A stretch of 44,370 nt of DNA, taken from Hyphomicrobiales bacterium. GTDB lineage: Bacteria > Pseudomonadota > Alphaproteobacteria > Rhizobiales > Rhizobiaceae. Of the stretch, positions 8,035 through 16,160 are shown piece by piece. The position numbers were made by a program, and so were the translations under genes. How positions within the stretch are numbered: the stretch's first letter is position 1; each line of letters opens with the position of its first letter. The stretch covers positions 1 through 44,370 of the forward strand of contig UCEY01000062.1 of the NCBI GenBank assembly GCA_900471605.1. Direction: 5' to 3'. The notes beneath the pieces were generated by a model. The model was given only the letters and a program-made list of their open reading frames with translations. It did not search any database and had not been told where the DNA came from.

Positions 8035-8748
8035 TTGCGCTACGCTCTCTATTTTTCGCCCGCTGAAAACCATCCGCTGACGAAAGCCGCAGCCCGCTGG
8101 CTCGGCCGCGACGCATTTAGAGGAGAGACGTTTCCGACCCCGGATGTCGAAGGCCTTTCCCGCGATACCGTCCACGAGCTGACCGCCGATCCGCGCCGCT
8201 ACGCTTTTCACGCGACGCTGAAGGCGCCGTTCGAACTGCATCCCGACCGGACGGAAGCCGAGCTGATCCAAGCCGCCGAACGGTTTGCGGAAGAGACCTC
8301 GGTCTTCGACATCCCGAACGTGATCGTCGGCCAGCTGGGGCGATTCTTTGCTCTCGTCCCCGACACGATCTACCCGGAGCTCCAGCATTACGCCGGCCGC
8401 ATTGTCGAGGAGTTCGAACATTTTCGCGCACCTCTGTCGGAGGCCGATATCGCCCGGCGCAAGCCCGACACGCTGAGTTCGGCCCAGCGTGCCAATCTCG
8501 AGCGCTGGGGTTATCCTTATGTCATGGACGAATTCCGCTTCCACATGACGCTGACGGGGCAGGTCCCGAGCGAAGAGGCACCGGTCATGCGCCGCGAGCT
8601 GGACCGCCGTTTCGCCGAGTTCGCCAATACGCCGCTGACGATCGATGGTCTCGCCATCTTCGTCGAGCCCGAGCGCGGCGCCCCTTTCATTGCCCATCGC
8701 TGGCTTCCGCTGGCCTCCGCCTTCGAAAACAGAAAGACCGCATCATGA
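8035..8748 (+). CDS. DUF1045 phosphonate-metabolism protein, 2H phosphoesterase type
   Basis: A 237-residue protein of the DUF1045 family tied to C-P lyase operons. It shows the two H-x-T motifs of 2H phosphoesterases, HAT at 59-61 and HMT at 170-172, spaced as in that superfamily. The likely task is hydrolysis of the cyclic ribosyl 1,2-phosphate made by PhnJ, taking the place of PhnP, which is absent from the window; this is inferred from family and context. The start is a TTG at 8035; no in-frame ATG or GTG nearby gives the conserved opening RYALYF. The stop overlaps the phnM start (ATGA). Confidence 0.88.
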   Translation: MRYALYFSPAENHPLTKAAARWLGRDAFRGETFPTPDVEGLSRDTVHELTADPRRYAFHATLKAPFELHPDRTEAELIQAAERFAEETSVFDIPNVIVGQLGRFFALVPDTIYPELQHYAGRIVEEFEHFRAPLSEADIARRKPDTLSSAQRANLERWGYPYVMDEFRFHMTLTGQVPSEEAPVMRRELDRRFAEFANTPLTIDGLAIFVEPERGAPFIAHRWLPLASAFENRKTAS

Positions 8749-9884
8749 CCGCCGAACTCGTGCTCACCAATGCCCGCATCGTGCTCGAGGACAGCGTGAT
8801 CTCCGGTTCCGTCCAGATCCGGAACGGCAAGATCACCGATATCTCGGAAGGCAATGTCCATACCGGCGAGGATTTCGAGGGCGACTATCTGATACCCGGC
8901 TTGGTCGAGCTCCATACCGACCATCTGGAGCAGCATTATTCGCCGCGTCCGGGCGTGCGCTGGAACACCACGGCGGCGATCCAGGCCCATGACGCGCAGA
9001 TCGCCACGTCCGGCATCACCACCGTCTTCGACTGCCTGCGCATGGGTGCCGACGAGGATGGCGGCTTTGCGCATGGCGAAATGCGGGCCATGGCGGATGC
9101 GATCGCCGCCGCCGGCGCCTACGGCCGCCTGCGCTCCGAACATTTCCTGCACCTGCGCTGCGAAGTCTCCGCCGACAATTGCATGGAGCATTTCGTCGAT
9201 TTCGAGAACGATCCGCATGTCCGGCTCGTCTCGCTGATGGACCATGCACCGGGCCAGCGGCAGTTCCAGACGATGGACCAGTACACGCTCTATTACCAGA
9301 AGAAGCGCGGCCTCAGCGACGAGGCCTTTGCCGCTTTCGTGGCCAAGCGCCAGGGAGAATCGGCACGCAACGCGACGCCTCATCGCACGGCGATCTCGAA
9401 GGTCTGCGCCGAGCGCGGCATCACCGTCGCAAGTCATGACGATGCGACGCTCTCCCATGTGGACGAGGCGATCGACAACGGCGTCCGGCTGGCGGAGTTC
9501 CCGACCAGTTTCGACGCGGCGAAGGCCTCGCATGAAGCCGGCATGAGCGTGCTGATGGGTGCGCCGAACATCGTTCGCGGCAAGTCCCATTCCGGCAATA
9601 TCGCCGCCCGCGATCTCGCTGAACGCGGCGTGCTCGACGTGCTCTCTTCCGACTACGTGCCGCTCAGCCTGCTGCATGCGCCCTTCGTGCTTGCCGCGGA
9701 GGTGGAGAGCATCTCGCTGCCGAAGGCGCTCGCCATGGTAACCTCGACGCCTGCCCGCACCGTCAGCCTCGACGATCGCGGCCGGATCGCCACGGGCCTT
9801 CGCGCCGATATCGTCCGTGTCCATCATGAAGAAGGTGTTCCGGTATCCCGCGCCGTCTGGCGGGAAGGCCGGCGGGTCGCCTGA
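8745..9884 (+). CDS. phnM: PhnM, alpha-D-ribose 1-methylphosphonate 5-triphosphate diphosphatase
   Basis: Amidohydrolase-superfamily enzyme of 379 residues that removes pyrophosphate from the ribosyl-phosphonate triphosphate, giving the 5-phosphate substrate of PhnJ. The metal-binding motif HTDHLEQH (57-64) replaces the usual HxH of the superfamily and is characteristic of PhnM. Further blocks are TSGITTVFDCLR, the histidine motif VASHDDATL, and SSDYVPLSLLHA with the conserved aspartate. It overlaps both neighbours by a few bases, so DUF1045, PhnM and PhnN are probably translated as one coupled unit. Confidence 0.96.
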   Translation: MTAELVLTNARIVLEDSVISGSVQIRNGKITDISEGNVHTGEDFEGDYLIPGLVELHTDHLEQHYSPRPGVRWNTTAAIQAHDAQIATSGITTVFDCLRMGADEDGGFAHGEMRAMADAIAAAGAYGRLRSEHFLHLRCEVSADNCMEHFVDFENDPHVRLVSLMDHAPGQRQFQTMDQYTLYYQKKRGLSDEAFAAFVAKRQGESARNATPHRTAISKVCAERGITVASHDDATLSHVDEAIDNGVRLAEFPTSFDAAKASHEAGMSVLMGAPNIVRGKSHSGNIAARDLAERGVLDVLSSDYVPLSLLHAPFVLAAEVESISLPKALAMVTSTPARTVSLDDRGRIATGLRADIVRVHHEEGVPVSRAVWREGRRVA

Positions 9885-10471
9885 TGGACGTCACGCCGAC
9901 AGCAGCGGAACAGGACCGAAACGGCTGCATGATTGCAGTCGTCGGCCCGAGCGGTGCCGGCAAGGACACGCTGATGGCCTATGCCGCCAAGCTCTTCGAG
10001 GGCTGCGAAGACATCATCTTCGCAAGGCGGGTGATCACCCGCGACGCTGCCGCCGGCGGTGAGGACCATGACGGCGTTTCCGAAGCCGAATTCGAGGCCC
10101 TGGAACGGGCGGGCCGTTTTGCGGTCTCCTGGAATGCGCATGGCCTGCGATACGGCATTCCGATCGAGACCAGACAAGCGGTGGCGCAGGGGAAACTGGT
10201 CATCGCCAACGGCTCGCGTTCCGCGCTGGCCCGTTTCAGGCAAGCCTATCCGTCGCTGGTGGTCGTCAACATCACGGCCAGCCTGGACGTGCTCGCGGCA
10301 CGCCTCGAAGCACGCGGACGGGAGACGCGCGAAGAAATCCTCGGCCGGCTCGAACGCAGTTCGCTTGCCGTCACCGGCGACTATCACGTGGTGACGATCG
10401 ACAACAGCGGATCGCTCGAGGATGCCGGCAGGGCCCTGGTCGAGGCGCTCAACAGCTGTCTTGCCAGCTGA
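9884..10471 (+). CDS. phnN: PhnN, ribose 1,5-bisphosphate phosphokinase
   Basis: Guanylate-kinase-like enzyme of 195 residues that phosphorylates ribose 1,5-bisphosphate to PRPP, returning the ribose carrier of the C-P lyase pathway to metabolism. The P-loop is GPSGAGKDT (21-29), followed by ARRVITRD and FAVSWNAHGLRYGIP, both typical of PhnN. The start ATG shares its A with the phnM stop. It is the last recognisable phn gene here; an 89-bp gap follows before an unrelated small gene. Confidence 0.95.
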   Translation: MDVTPTAAEQDRNGCMIAVVGPSGAGKDTLMAYAAKLFEGCEDIIFARRVITRDAAAGGEDHDGVSEAEFEALERAGRFAVSWNAHGLRYGIPIETRQAVAQGKLVIANGSRSALARFRQAYPSLVVVNITASLDVLAARLEARGRETREEILGRLERSSLAVTGDYHVVTIDNSGSLEDAGRALVEALNSCLAS

Positions 10472-10560
10472 AGACAATTTTATCGAAAAACTTGCGATCG
10501 ACGCTTTAAAGTCCCCGATCAGGCTCTATGTGCTTTCCTTATATTAGAAAAGGAAAAACT

Positions 10561-10857
10561 ATGGGTCAGAGCAAACCGCGCGAAGGGCAACGTCCCGAGG
10601 GGGCAGCCGCCATCGATCTGGAAGCGCGCGTCGTCGTTCTGGAAATCGTCTCGATGACGGCGCTCGCGCTCGCCATGGACACGTCCGAAAACGCGGATGT
10701 CGAACATGCCCGCGGGATCAGCAACCTGATCATCGAAACCGTGCGCCAGCGCTGCCACGAGATGAATATGCATGAGGATGCGCGGCTTACCGCCTGCACC
10801 TATGCCGACGAACTGCTTTCGACCGCGCTTCTGTCTCTTTACCCGCAGGAGCACTGA
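10561..10857 (+). CDS. Small soluble protein of unknown function
   Basis: A 98-residue acidic protein. The start ATG at 10561 follows AAAAGGAAAAACT, and a CTTATATT sequence about 25 bp upstream could be a -10 element. No signal peptide or membrane segment is seen. The middle (VVLEIVSMTALALAM) is hydrophobic and probably buried in a helical fold. One cysteine lies in RQRCHEM and one in TACTYADEL. I do not recognise the family. Its stop is only three bases from the polA stop on the other strand, so there is no room for a terminator between the convergent genes. Confidence 0.65.
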   Translation: MGQSKPREGQRPEGAAAIDLEARVVVLEIVSMTALALAMDTSENADVEHARGISNLIIETVRQRCHEMNMHEDARLTACTYADELLSTALLSLYPQEH

Positions 10858-10860
10858 GCC

Positions 10861-13851
10861 TTAATGGGCTTCGTCCCAATTGCTGGCGGCGCGTGCATCC
10901 ACCTTCAGTGGCACCCGCATCGAGATCGCAGGCATGGAAGCGTGCTCCATGGTCGAGATGATTACCGGCAGGGTCCTGTCGATTTCCTCGTCCTCGACTT
11001 CGAAGATCAGTTCGTCATGCACCTGAAGCAGCATGCGGGCGCTTCCGTTCAGCCCAGCCGCTTCGAGCGCCGGCTCCATCTTCGCCATCGCGCGGCGGAT
11101 GATGTCGGCTGCCGAACCCTGGATCGGCGCGTTGATCGAGGCCCGTTCGTTGAAGGCGCGCACCGACGGATTTGAGGACTTGATATCCGGATAATGCGCC
11201 CGCCGGCCGAAGATCGTTTCGACATAGCCGTTCTCGCGGGCAAACGTCTTGGTGCTCTCCATGTAGTCGCGGATGCCCGGGAAACGCTCGAAGTACTTCT
11301 TGATGTAGTCGCCCGCTTCCGAGCGCTCGATCGACAGCTGGTTGGCAAGCCCGAAGGCGGAAATGCCGTAGATGATGCCGAAGTTGATCGCCTTGGCGCG
11401 GCGGCGCACCTCGCTCGGCATGCCCTCGACCGGCACGCCGAACATCTCCGACGCCGTCATCGCATGAATATCGATCCCGTCGGCAAAAGCCTGCCGGAGC
11501 TGCGGAATATCGGCCACATGGGCGAGCACCCGCAGTTCGATCTGGCTGTAGTCGGCGGAAACCAGCTTGTGGCCGGGCGTCGAGATGAAGGCGGTGCGGA
11601 TCTTGCGGCCTTCCGCCGTGCGCACCGGAATGTTCTGCAGGTTCGGCTCGGAGGAGGACAGGCGCCCGGTCGTCGTCGAAGCGAGCGAATAGGAGGTGTG
11701 CACCCGTTTCGTCTCGGGATGGACGTAACCCGGCAGGGCATCCGTATAGGTGGATTTCAGCTTGGTGAGCTGGCGCCAGTCGACGATCTTGCGCGGCAGT
11801 GGATGACCTTCCGCCGCCAGATCTTCCAACACGCTGGCCGAGGTCGACCACTGGCCGGTCTTGGTCTTGGCGCCGCCCGGCAGGCCCATCTTGCCGAACA
11901 GGATATCGCCGAGCTGCTTCGGCGAGCCGATGGTGAACTTCTCGCCAGCCAGTTCGTAGATCTCGTCCTCGAAGGCGGCCGCCCGCTGGGCGAGCTCGCC
12001 GGAAAGCCTGGAAAGGATCTGGCGGTCGATGGTGACGCCGCGCTCTTCCATGCGGGCGAGCACGGAAACCAGCGGCCGCTCCAGCCGCTCGTAGATGCGT
12101 GTCAGGCCGGCTGCGGCCAGCTGCGGCTTCAGCACCATCCACAGGCGCAGCGTGACATCGGCGTCTTCCGCGGCATAGGCGGTCGCCTTGTCGATATCGA
12201 CGAAGTCGAAGGTCACGCCGGCCTTGCCGCTGCCGGCGACTTCCTTGAAGGTGATCGGCTTGTGGTTCAGCCAGCGCTCCGACAACGCATCCATGCCGTG
12301 GCCCGCCTTGCCGGCCTCCAGCACGTAGGACATCAACATCGTATCGTCGTACCCCTCGACGGTGATGCCGTGGCGCCGCATCACGAGATAGTCGTACTTC
12401 AAGTTCTGCGCCACTTTCAGGACCGACGGGTCCTCCAGCAGCGGCTTCAGGCGCGCCAGCGCCTCGCGTGTCGGGATCTGGTTTTCCGCCATCCCGCCGC
12501 CGAGCAAGTCGCCGACGCCGGTCTTGTGGATGAGCGGCACATAGGCCGCGCGGACTTCGAGACCCGAAGGATCGGCCGTATTGTCGGCAAGCGCCAGCGA
12601 AAAGCCAACCAGTTCCGCCTGCATCGGATCGAGCGAGGTGGTTTCCGTATCGAAGGCGACGAGGCCGGTCTCCTGCGCCGCCCGGATCCAGTCGTCCAGA
12701 ACCGTCAGGTCGCGAATGGTCACGTAGCAGCCCGGATCGAGCTTGGCCTTGCCAAAGGCTTCGATGCGGGCCTCGGCGAATGCCGCAGGCGTTGCCGCCT
12801 CCGTGCCCTTGGCGACCGGCGCCTTGGCCGGATTGGCGGGCGCTTCGGCCGCCGCCTCGCCCGTATCGACCGCCGCCGCGCCGCCGGCATCGAGGTCCGG
12901 GCCGCGGGCGGCCTGACCCCATTCGACATTCACGACGGCAGGTTCAACGGCATCGGCATCGCAATTGCAGGCTGCCGCGACGCGGCGCGTCAGCGTGCCG
13001 AATTCCATGGTCTTCAGGAAAGCGACCAGTTTCGGCCCGTCCTGCGGCTCCAGCACCAGCGCATCGAGATCCAGCTCCAGCGGCACGTCGAGCCGCAGCG
13101 ACACCAGCCGGCGCGACAGGCGCGCCAGATCGGCATTGGCGACGATGTTCTCGCGGCGCTTCACTTGCTTGATTTCGCCGGCGCGGGCAAGCAGCGTGTC
13201 GAGATCGCCGAATTCCTCGAGAAGCTGGGCCGCCGTCTTCGGGCCGATGCCCGGAATGCCCGGCACGTTGTCGACCGAATCGCCGACCATCGCCTGCAGG
13301 TCGATCATCTTTTCCGGCGGCACGCCCCATTTCTCGATGACGTCGGGAATGCCTATCTGCTTGTCCTTCATGCTGTCGTACATGTGGACATTAGGCGTCA
13401 CCAACTGCATCAGGTCCTTGTCAGACGAGACGATCGTGACATCGGCGCCGACGGCTTCCGCCTGACGGGCGTAAGTGGCGATGATGTCGTCGGCCTCGAA
13501 ACCTTCGGTCTCGATGCAGGGCAGGTTGAAGGCGCGGGTCGCCTGGCGGATCAGGCCGAATTGCGGCACCAGCTCTTCCGGCGGCGCCGAACGGTTGGCC
13601 TTGTAGGCGTCGTAGAGATCCTTGCGGAAGGTCTTTGCCGAATAGTCGAAGATGACCGCGAAATGGCTGGGCGTCACGCCGACCGAAGTGTCGCGCGCAT
13701 CGGTCAGCAGCTTCCACAGCATATTGCAGAAGCCGGAGACGGCGCCGACCGGCAGGCCGTCGGATTTGCGGGTGAGCGGCGGCAGCGCGTGGAAGGCGCG
13801 AAAAATGAAGCCGGAACCGTCGATAAGGAAAAGATGATCGCCTTTTTTCAT
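10861..13851 (-). CDS. polA: DNA polymerase I
   Basis: A 996-residue repair and primer-removal polymerase with all three activities. The 5'-3' exonuclease/flap domain occupies about 1-300 (LIDGSGFIFRAFHALPPL, SSDKDLMQL, helix-hairpin PGIPGIGPKTA). The proofreading domain keeps its acidic residues: FDTETTS near 400, NLKYD, and YAAEDADVT. The polymerase domain has motif A DYSQIELR (about 766), motif B RRRAKAINFGIIYG and motif C VHDELIFEV (about 942). An Ala/Pro-rich linker around 310-370 is longer than in E. coli. I start at MKKGDHLF (13851); an ATG eight codons upstream adds residues of no family character. Confidence 0.98.
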   Translation of the reverse strand: MKKGDHLFLIDGSGFIFRAFHALPPLTRKSDGLPVGAVSGFCNMLWKLLTDARDTSVGVTPSHFAVIFDYSAKTFRKDLYDAYKANRSAPPEELVPQFGLIRQATRAFNLPCIETEGFEADDIIATYARQAEAVGADVTIVSSDKDLMQLVTPNVHMYDSMKDKQIGIPDVIEKWGVPPEKMIDLQAMVGDSVDNVPGIPGIGPKTAAQLLEEFGDLDTLLARAGEIKQVKRRENIVANADLARLSRRLVSLRLDVPLELDLDALVLEPQDGPKLVAFLKTMEFGTLTRRVAAACNCDADAVEPAVVNVEWGQAARGPDLDAGGAAAVDTGEAAAEAPANPAKAPVAKGTEAATPAAFAEARIEAFGKAKLDPGCYVTIRDLTVLDDWIRAAQETGLVAFDTETTSLDPMQAELVGFSLALADNTADPSGLEVRAAYVPLIHKTGVGDLLGGGMAENQIPTREALARLKPLLEDPSVLKVAQNLKYDYLVMRRHGITVEGYDDTMLMSYVLEAGKAGHGMDALSERWLNHKPITFKEVAGSGKAGVTFDFVDIDKATAYAAEDADVTLRLWMVLKPQLAAAGLTRIYERLERPLVSVLARMEERGVTIDRQILSRLSGELAQRAAAFEDEIYELAGEKFTIGSPKQLGDILFGKMGLPGGAKTKTGQWSTSASVLEDLAAEGHPLPRKIVDWRQLTKLKSTYTDALPGYVHPETKRVHTSYSLASTTTGRLSSSEPNLQNIPVRTAEGRKIRTAFISTPGHKLVSADYSQIELRVLAHVADIPQLRQAFADGIDIHAMTASEMFGVPVEGMPSEVRRRAKAINFGIIYGISAFGLANQLSIERSEAGDYIKKYFERFPGIRDYMESTKTFARENGYVETIFGRRAHYPDIKSSNPSVRAFNERASINAPIQGSAADIIRRAMAKMEPALEAAGLNGSARMLLQVHDELIFEVEDEEIDRTLPVIISTMEHASMPAISMRVPLKVDARAASNWDEAH

Positions 13852-13957
13852 GGCGCAAGGAATAGCGTGGGGCACTTGATCCGTCCACGAAAACTTCGCC
13901 GCCGCAGCGCCTCCCGCCTCTCACCGGAACGTTACCGATTTGTAATATGCATCTCCC

Positions 13958-13986
13958 TTGAAAAGCGCGGTTCGCCCCCACATTTC
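13958..13986 (+). promoter_or_regulatory. Possible promoter of the alpha-r7-like sRNA
   Basis: TTGAAA at 13958-13963 is followed after 17 bases by CATTTC. The -35 fits the rhizobial CTTGAC type but the -10 is poor. It is proposed mainly because it places the transcript start near 13993 and gives an RNA of about 144 nt ending at the terminator. Confidence 0.35.
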
Positions 13987-13992
13987 ATAATC

Positions 13993-14136
13993 ACCGGCGA
14001 TTGATCACGCCGCAGTCTGGCAGCCGGCCTGTCCCCCGCCGAACCAGACCGGACAAAGGCCTATCCCCCTCTCCGGGCCTTTGTCCTTCCATCAGAACCG
14101 CCACGGCCGTCCCCTCCCTGCCGTGGCGGTTTTTTA
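13993..14136 (+). ncRNA. Small RNA of the alpha-r7 (Smr7C) type beside polA
   Basis: A plus-strand intrinsic terminator lies here with no plus-strand gene before it, since polA points away. The last 90 bases hold two strong hairpins: GGACAAAGGCC paired with GGCCTTTGTCC (14051-14061 / 14076-14086) and AACCGCCACGGC paired with GCCGTGGCGGTT (14096-14107 / 14120-14131), the latter followed by T6. Both loops are C-rich (CCCCCTCTCC and CCCCTCCC), so they could pair with Shine-Dalgarno sequences. The rhizobial alpha-r7 family is described, as I recall, in the polA to MarR gap, which is this position. The 5' end is only estimated. Confidence 0.65.
14096..14136 (+). terminator. Intrinsic terminator of the alpha-r7-like sRNA
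   Basis: A 12-bp GC-rich stem (14096-14107 with 14120-14131) followed directly by six T residues and an AT-rich tail. It is the strongest intrinsic terminator on the plus strand in the first 20 kb. Confidence 0.85.
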
Positions 14137-14184
14137 TTGCCCTTCCGCAGGAAAGACTTGTCATTTTCCCCATCTTCGCACAGG

Positions 14185-14213
14185 CTTGGCAAAAGCATGG
14201 CGTGCGATATATC
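14185..14213 (+). promoter_or_regulatory. Probable housekeeping promoter of the MarR gene
   Basis: CTTGGC (14185-14190), a 17-base spacer and TATATC (14208-14213) resemble the rhizobial CTTGAC-N17-CTATAT consensus. The predicted start near 14220 leaves a leader of about 47 nt. Confidence 0.5.
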
Positions 14214-14266
14214 CAGCGGATAACGCTCGCAAACGGGCTCGTTCAGGGAGGGATGAAGACCAAGCC

Positions 14267-14698
14267 ATGGGATTCGACCGCTCGCATTCGGCGACATACC
14301 TGGCGGGCCAGCTCGCCAAGGGCTTTGCGCGCTCCTTGCAGAAGCGAGCCACGGTGCTTGGTTTTTCTCCCGGTCAGTTTCCCGTCCTGCTCGAACTCTG
14401 GCAGGAAGACGGCCTGACGCAGAAGCAGCTCCTCGACAAGCTGGAAGTCGAACAGGCGACGCTCGCCAACACGCTCGCCCGCATGGAGCGCGACGGGCTG
14501 ATCCAGCGCACGCCCCACCCGAACGACCGTCGCGCGCAGATCATCACGCTCACTCCGCTCGGCCGCGAGCTGGAAATCCAGGCGGTCGAAGCGGCCGCCG
14601 AAGCGGATGCCGCGCTTTTTTCGGGCTTCCGCCGCTTCGAGCGGGAGCTGATGATCGAATACATGCGGATGATCGTCGAGAACGCGCGCAAGATCTAA
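14267..14698 (+). CDS. MarR-family transcriptional regulator
   Basis: A 143-residue DNA-binding protein. The winged helix-turn-helix spans about 45-105 (LTQKQLLDKLEVEQATLANTLARMERDGLIQRTPHPNDRRAQIITLT) and includes the wing DRR motif typical of MarR. Flanking helices would form the dimer interface. I start at MGFDRSHSATYLAG; the AGGGAGGG ribosome site is rather far upstream, about 15 bases. No adjacent gene obviously depends on it: the ars genes start 28 bp further on the other strand. The ligand is unknown. Confidence 0.88.
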   Translation: MGFDRSHSATYLAGQLAKGFARSLQKRATVLGFSPGQFPVLLELWQEDGLTQKQLLDKLEVEQATLANTLARMERDGLIQRTPHPNDRRAQIITLTPLGRELEIQAVEAAAEADAALFSGFRRFERELMIEYMRMIVENARKI

Positions 14699-14725
14699 AC
14701 GCGCATTCCCGCCGACCTTGCATCA

Positions 14726-15247
14726 TCACGGGCAGCAGGCACCGGCTGCGGCGGACGGTCCGCAGCAGGAAGCCGTCTTGCGGTTTTCCTCCGCCAGCCA
14801 GCGATCGCGCGGCTTGCAGCTTGCCGGGCGGGCGGCGAGTTCCACATGCAATGCGCCGTTGCGAAGGACAGGCGTCGACGCGCAATAGAGCTGCATCGGC
14901 CGGATCCCGTCGCTGACTTCGAACGTCAGTTTTGCCGAACCGTCGATGTTCACATGCTCGGACACCTTGCGGATGATCGCCGAGAATTTGCCCGCCGTCA
15001 TATGGGTGCGGTCGCCCTCCTCGATATCCCAGAGCTGCACGAAAATCTCCGACCAGGCTTCGGGATTGGCGCCGCAATCCAGAGCGGAAAACTGGCCCGC
15101 CTTGACTTCGGTGACATGATAACCCGGCCTTACCGGTCGCCCGTCGTAGTAGAATACCAGGGGCTGATCGCTGGCACCCGCCAAAGTATCGAGCAGGAAG
15201 CCCAGGCTGATATCGTCGTGCAGAACCGGCTTGTCTATCGCGTTCAT
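14726..15247 (-). CDS. DUF6428 family protein of arsenic loci
   Basis: A 173-residue soluble protein in a family that recurs next to arsR in rhizobia. The body is conserved (FYYDGRPVRPGYHVTEVKAGQFSALDCGANPEAWSE, TFEVSDGIRPMQLY). The C-terminus carries two vicinal cysteine pairs, CCG and ACCP, which could bind trivalent arsenic; this is inferred from chemistry and context. It is transcribed divergently from arsR, and both starts flank a shared palindrome, so ArsR very likely controls it. The start is at MNAIDKPVL; an ATG 19 codons upstream would run through the operator. Function is unknown. Confidence 0.8.
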   Translation of the reverse strand: MNAIDKPVLHDDISLGFLLDTLAGASDQPLVFYYDGRPVRPGYHVTEVKAGQFSALDCGANPEAWSEIFVQLWDIEEGDRTHMTAGKFSAIIRKVSEHVNIDGSAKLTFEVSDGIRPMQLYCASTPVLRNGALHVELAARPASCKPRDRWLAEENRKTASCCGPSAAAGACCP

Positions 15248-15258
15248 TTGGGTTACTC

Positions 15259-15292
15259 CATATTTCAATGATTCAAGGATTGTTGAAATATG
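15259..15292. promoter_or_regulatory. ArsR operator between DUF6428 and arsR
   Basis: A perfect 10-bp inverted repeat, CATATTTCAA (15259-15268) and TTGAAATATG (15283-15292), with an inner CAAT/ATTG pair. It lies in the 42-bp gap between the divergent starts and its right arm includes the arsR start codon, so binding would block both promoters and cover the arsR initiation region. Confidence 0.8.
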
Positions 15293-15646
15293 GATGAACG
15301 TCAAGCCCTCGCGTCATTCGGCGCACTCTCGCAGGAAACCCGCCTGCAGATCGTGCGGATGCTGGTCGTGGCCGGACCGGCCGGCATGGCGGCGGGGACG
15401 ATCGCCGAGAAGCTGGACGTATCGCCCTCGAACGTGTCCTTTCACCTCAAGGAACTGGACCGGGCCGGCCTCATCTCCCAGCAGCGGGAATCCCGCTCGA
15501 TCATCTATTCCGCCAATTTCGAAGCGCTCGGCGGCCTCGTCCGCTTCCTGATGGAAGACTGCTGCGCCGGGCATCCGGAGATCTGCGCGCCGGCCGCCGA
15601 GGTGGCCGCCTGCTGCGCCCCTGCACCCAAGGAGAACCTGCAATGA
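15290..15646 (+). CDS. arsR: ArsR-family arsenic-responsive repressor with C-terminal cysteine sensor
   Basis: A 118-residue winged-helix repressor (recognition region SPSNVSFHLKELDRAGLISQQRESR, about 45-69). It lacks the classical ELCVCDL site in the DNA-binding helix. Cysteines sit at the C-terminus instead: C91, C92, C99 and C108, C109. This resembles the C-terminal As(III) sites of some ArsR proteins such as the Acidithiobacillus one, though the exact spacing differs. The ribosome site AAGGA lies 10 bases before the ATG, within the operator. The stop overlaps the arsC start (ATGA), opening a five-gene coupled operon. Confidence 0.93.
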   Translation: MDERQALASFGALSQETRLQIVRMLVVAGPAGMAAGTIAEKLDVSPSNVSFHLKELDRAGLISQQRESRSIIYSANFEALGGLVRFLMEDCCAGHPEICAPAAEVAACCAPAPKENLQ

Positions 15647-16155
15647 CCGCCGATCGCGTTTACAATGTTCTTTTTCTCTGCACCGGCAACTCCGCCCGCT
15701 CAATCATCGCCGAAGCGATCCTCAACCGGCTCGGCACGGGCAAATTCAAGGCCTATTCGGCCGGCTCCCAGCCGAAGGGCGAAGTGCATCCCTATACGAT
15801 CGACCTGCTGAAGGGTCTGAACTACCGGACGGAGTTTGCCCGCTCGAAGAACTGGGATGAGTTTGCCGCGCCGGGCGCGCCGCAGATGGATTTCGTCTTC
15901 ACCGTCTGCGACAACGCCGCCAGCGAGTCTTGCCCGGTCTGGCCGGGCCAGCCGATGACGGCGCATTGGGGCGTACCGGATCCGGCCGCTGCCGAGGGGG
16001 AAGAAGCCGAGCGACGGTTTGCATTCGCGGAAACATACCGCATGCTGCACAACCGCATTTCCATATTCACCAGCCTGCCCATGACCACGCTCGACAAGCT
16101 CGCGCTGCAGAAACGTCTCGACGAAATCGGCCGCGATTTGCCGAAGGCAGGTTGA
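15643..16155 (+). CDS. arsC: Arsenate reductase, low-molecular-weight phosphatase type
   Basis: A 170-residue enzyme reducing As(V) to As(III) with thioredoxin-type recycling. The P-loop CTGNSARS starts at C13, and the later redox cysteines C89 and C97 lie in VCDNAASESCPVWPG. The general-acid aspartate lies in the HWGVPDPA loop. It is translationally coupled to arsR. Its product, arsenite, would leave through the aquaporin encoded five bases downstream. A second, unrelated arsenate reductase follows two genes later. Confidence 0.94.
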   Translation: MTADRVYNVLFLCTGNSARSIIAEAILNRLGTGKFKAYSAGSQPKGEVHPYTIDLLKGLNYRTEFARSKNWDEFAAPGAPQMDFVFTVCDNAASESCPVWPGQPMTAHWGVPDPAAAEGEEAERRFAFAETYRMLHNRISIFTSLPMTTLDKLALQKRLDEIGRDLPKAG

Positions 16156-16160
16156 TCCCC

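Noticed and set aside
11194..14004. A 936-codon plus-strand open frame opposite polA
   Set aside because: It is a mirror frame of a highly conserved gene; its composition (Arg, His, Gly rich) is typical of antisense shadows in GC-rich genomes.
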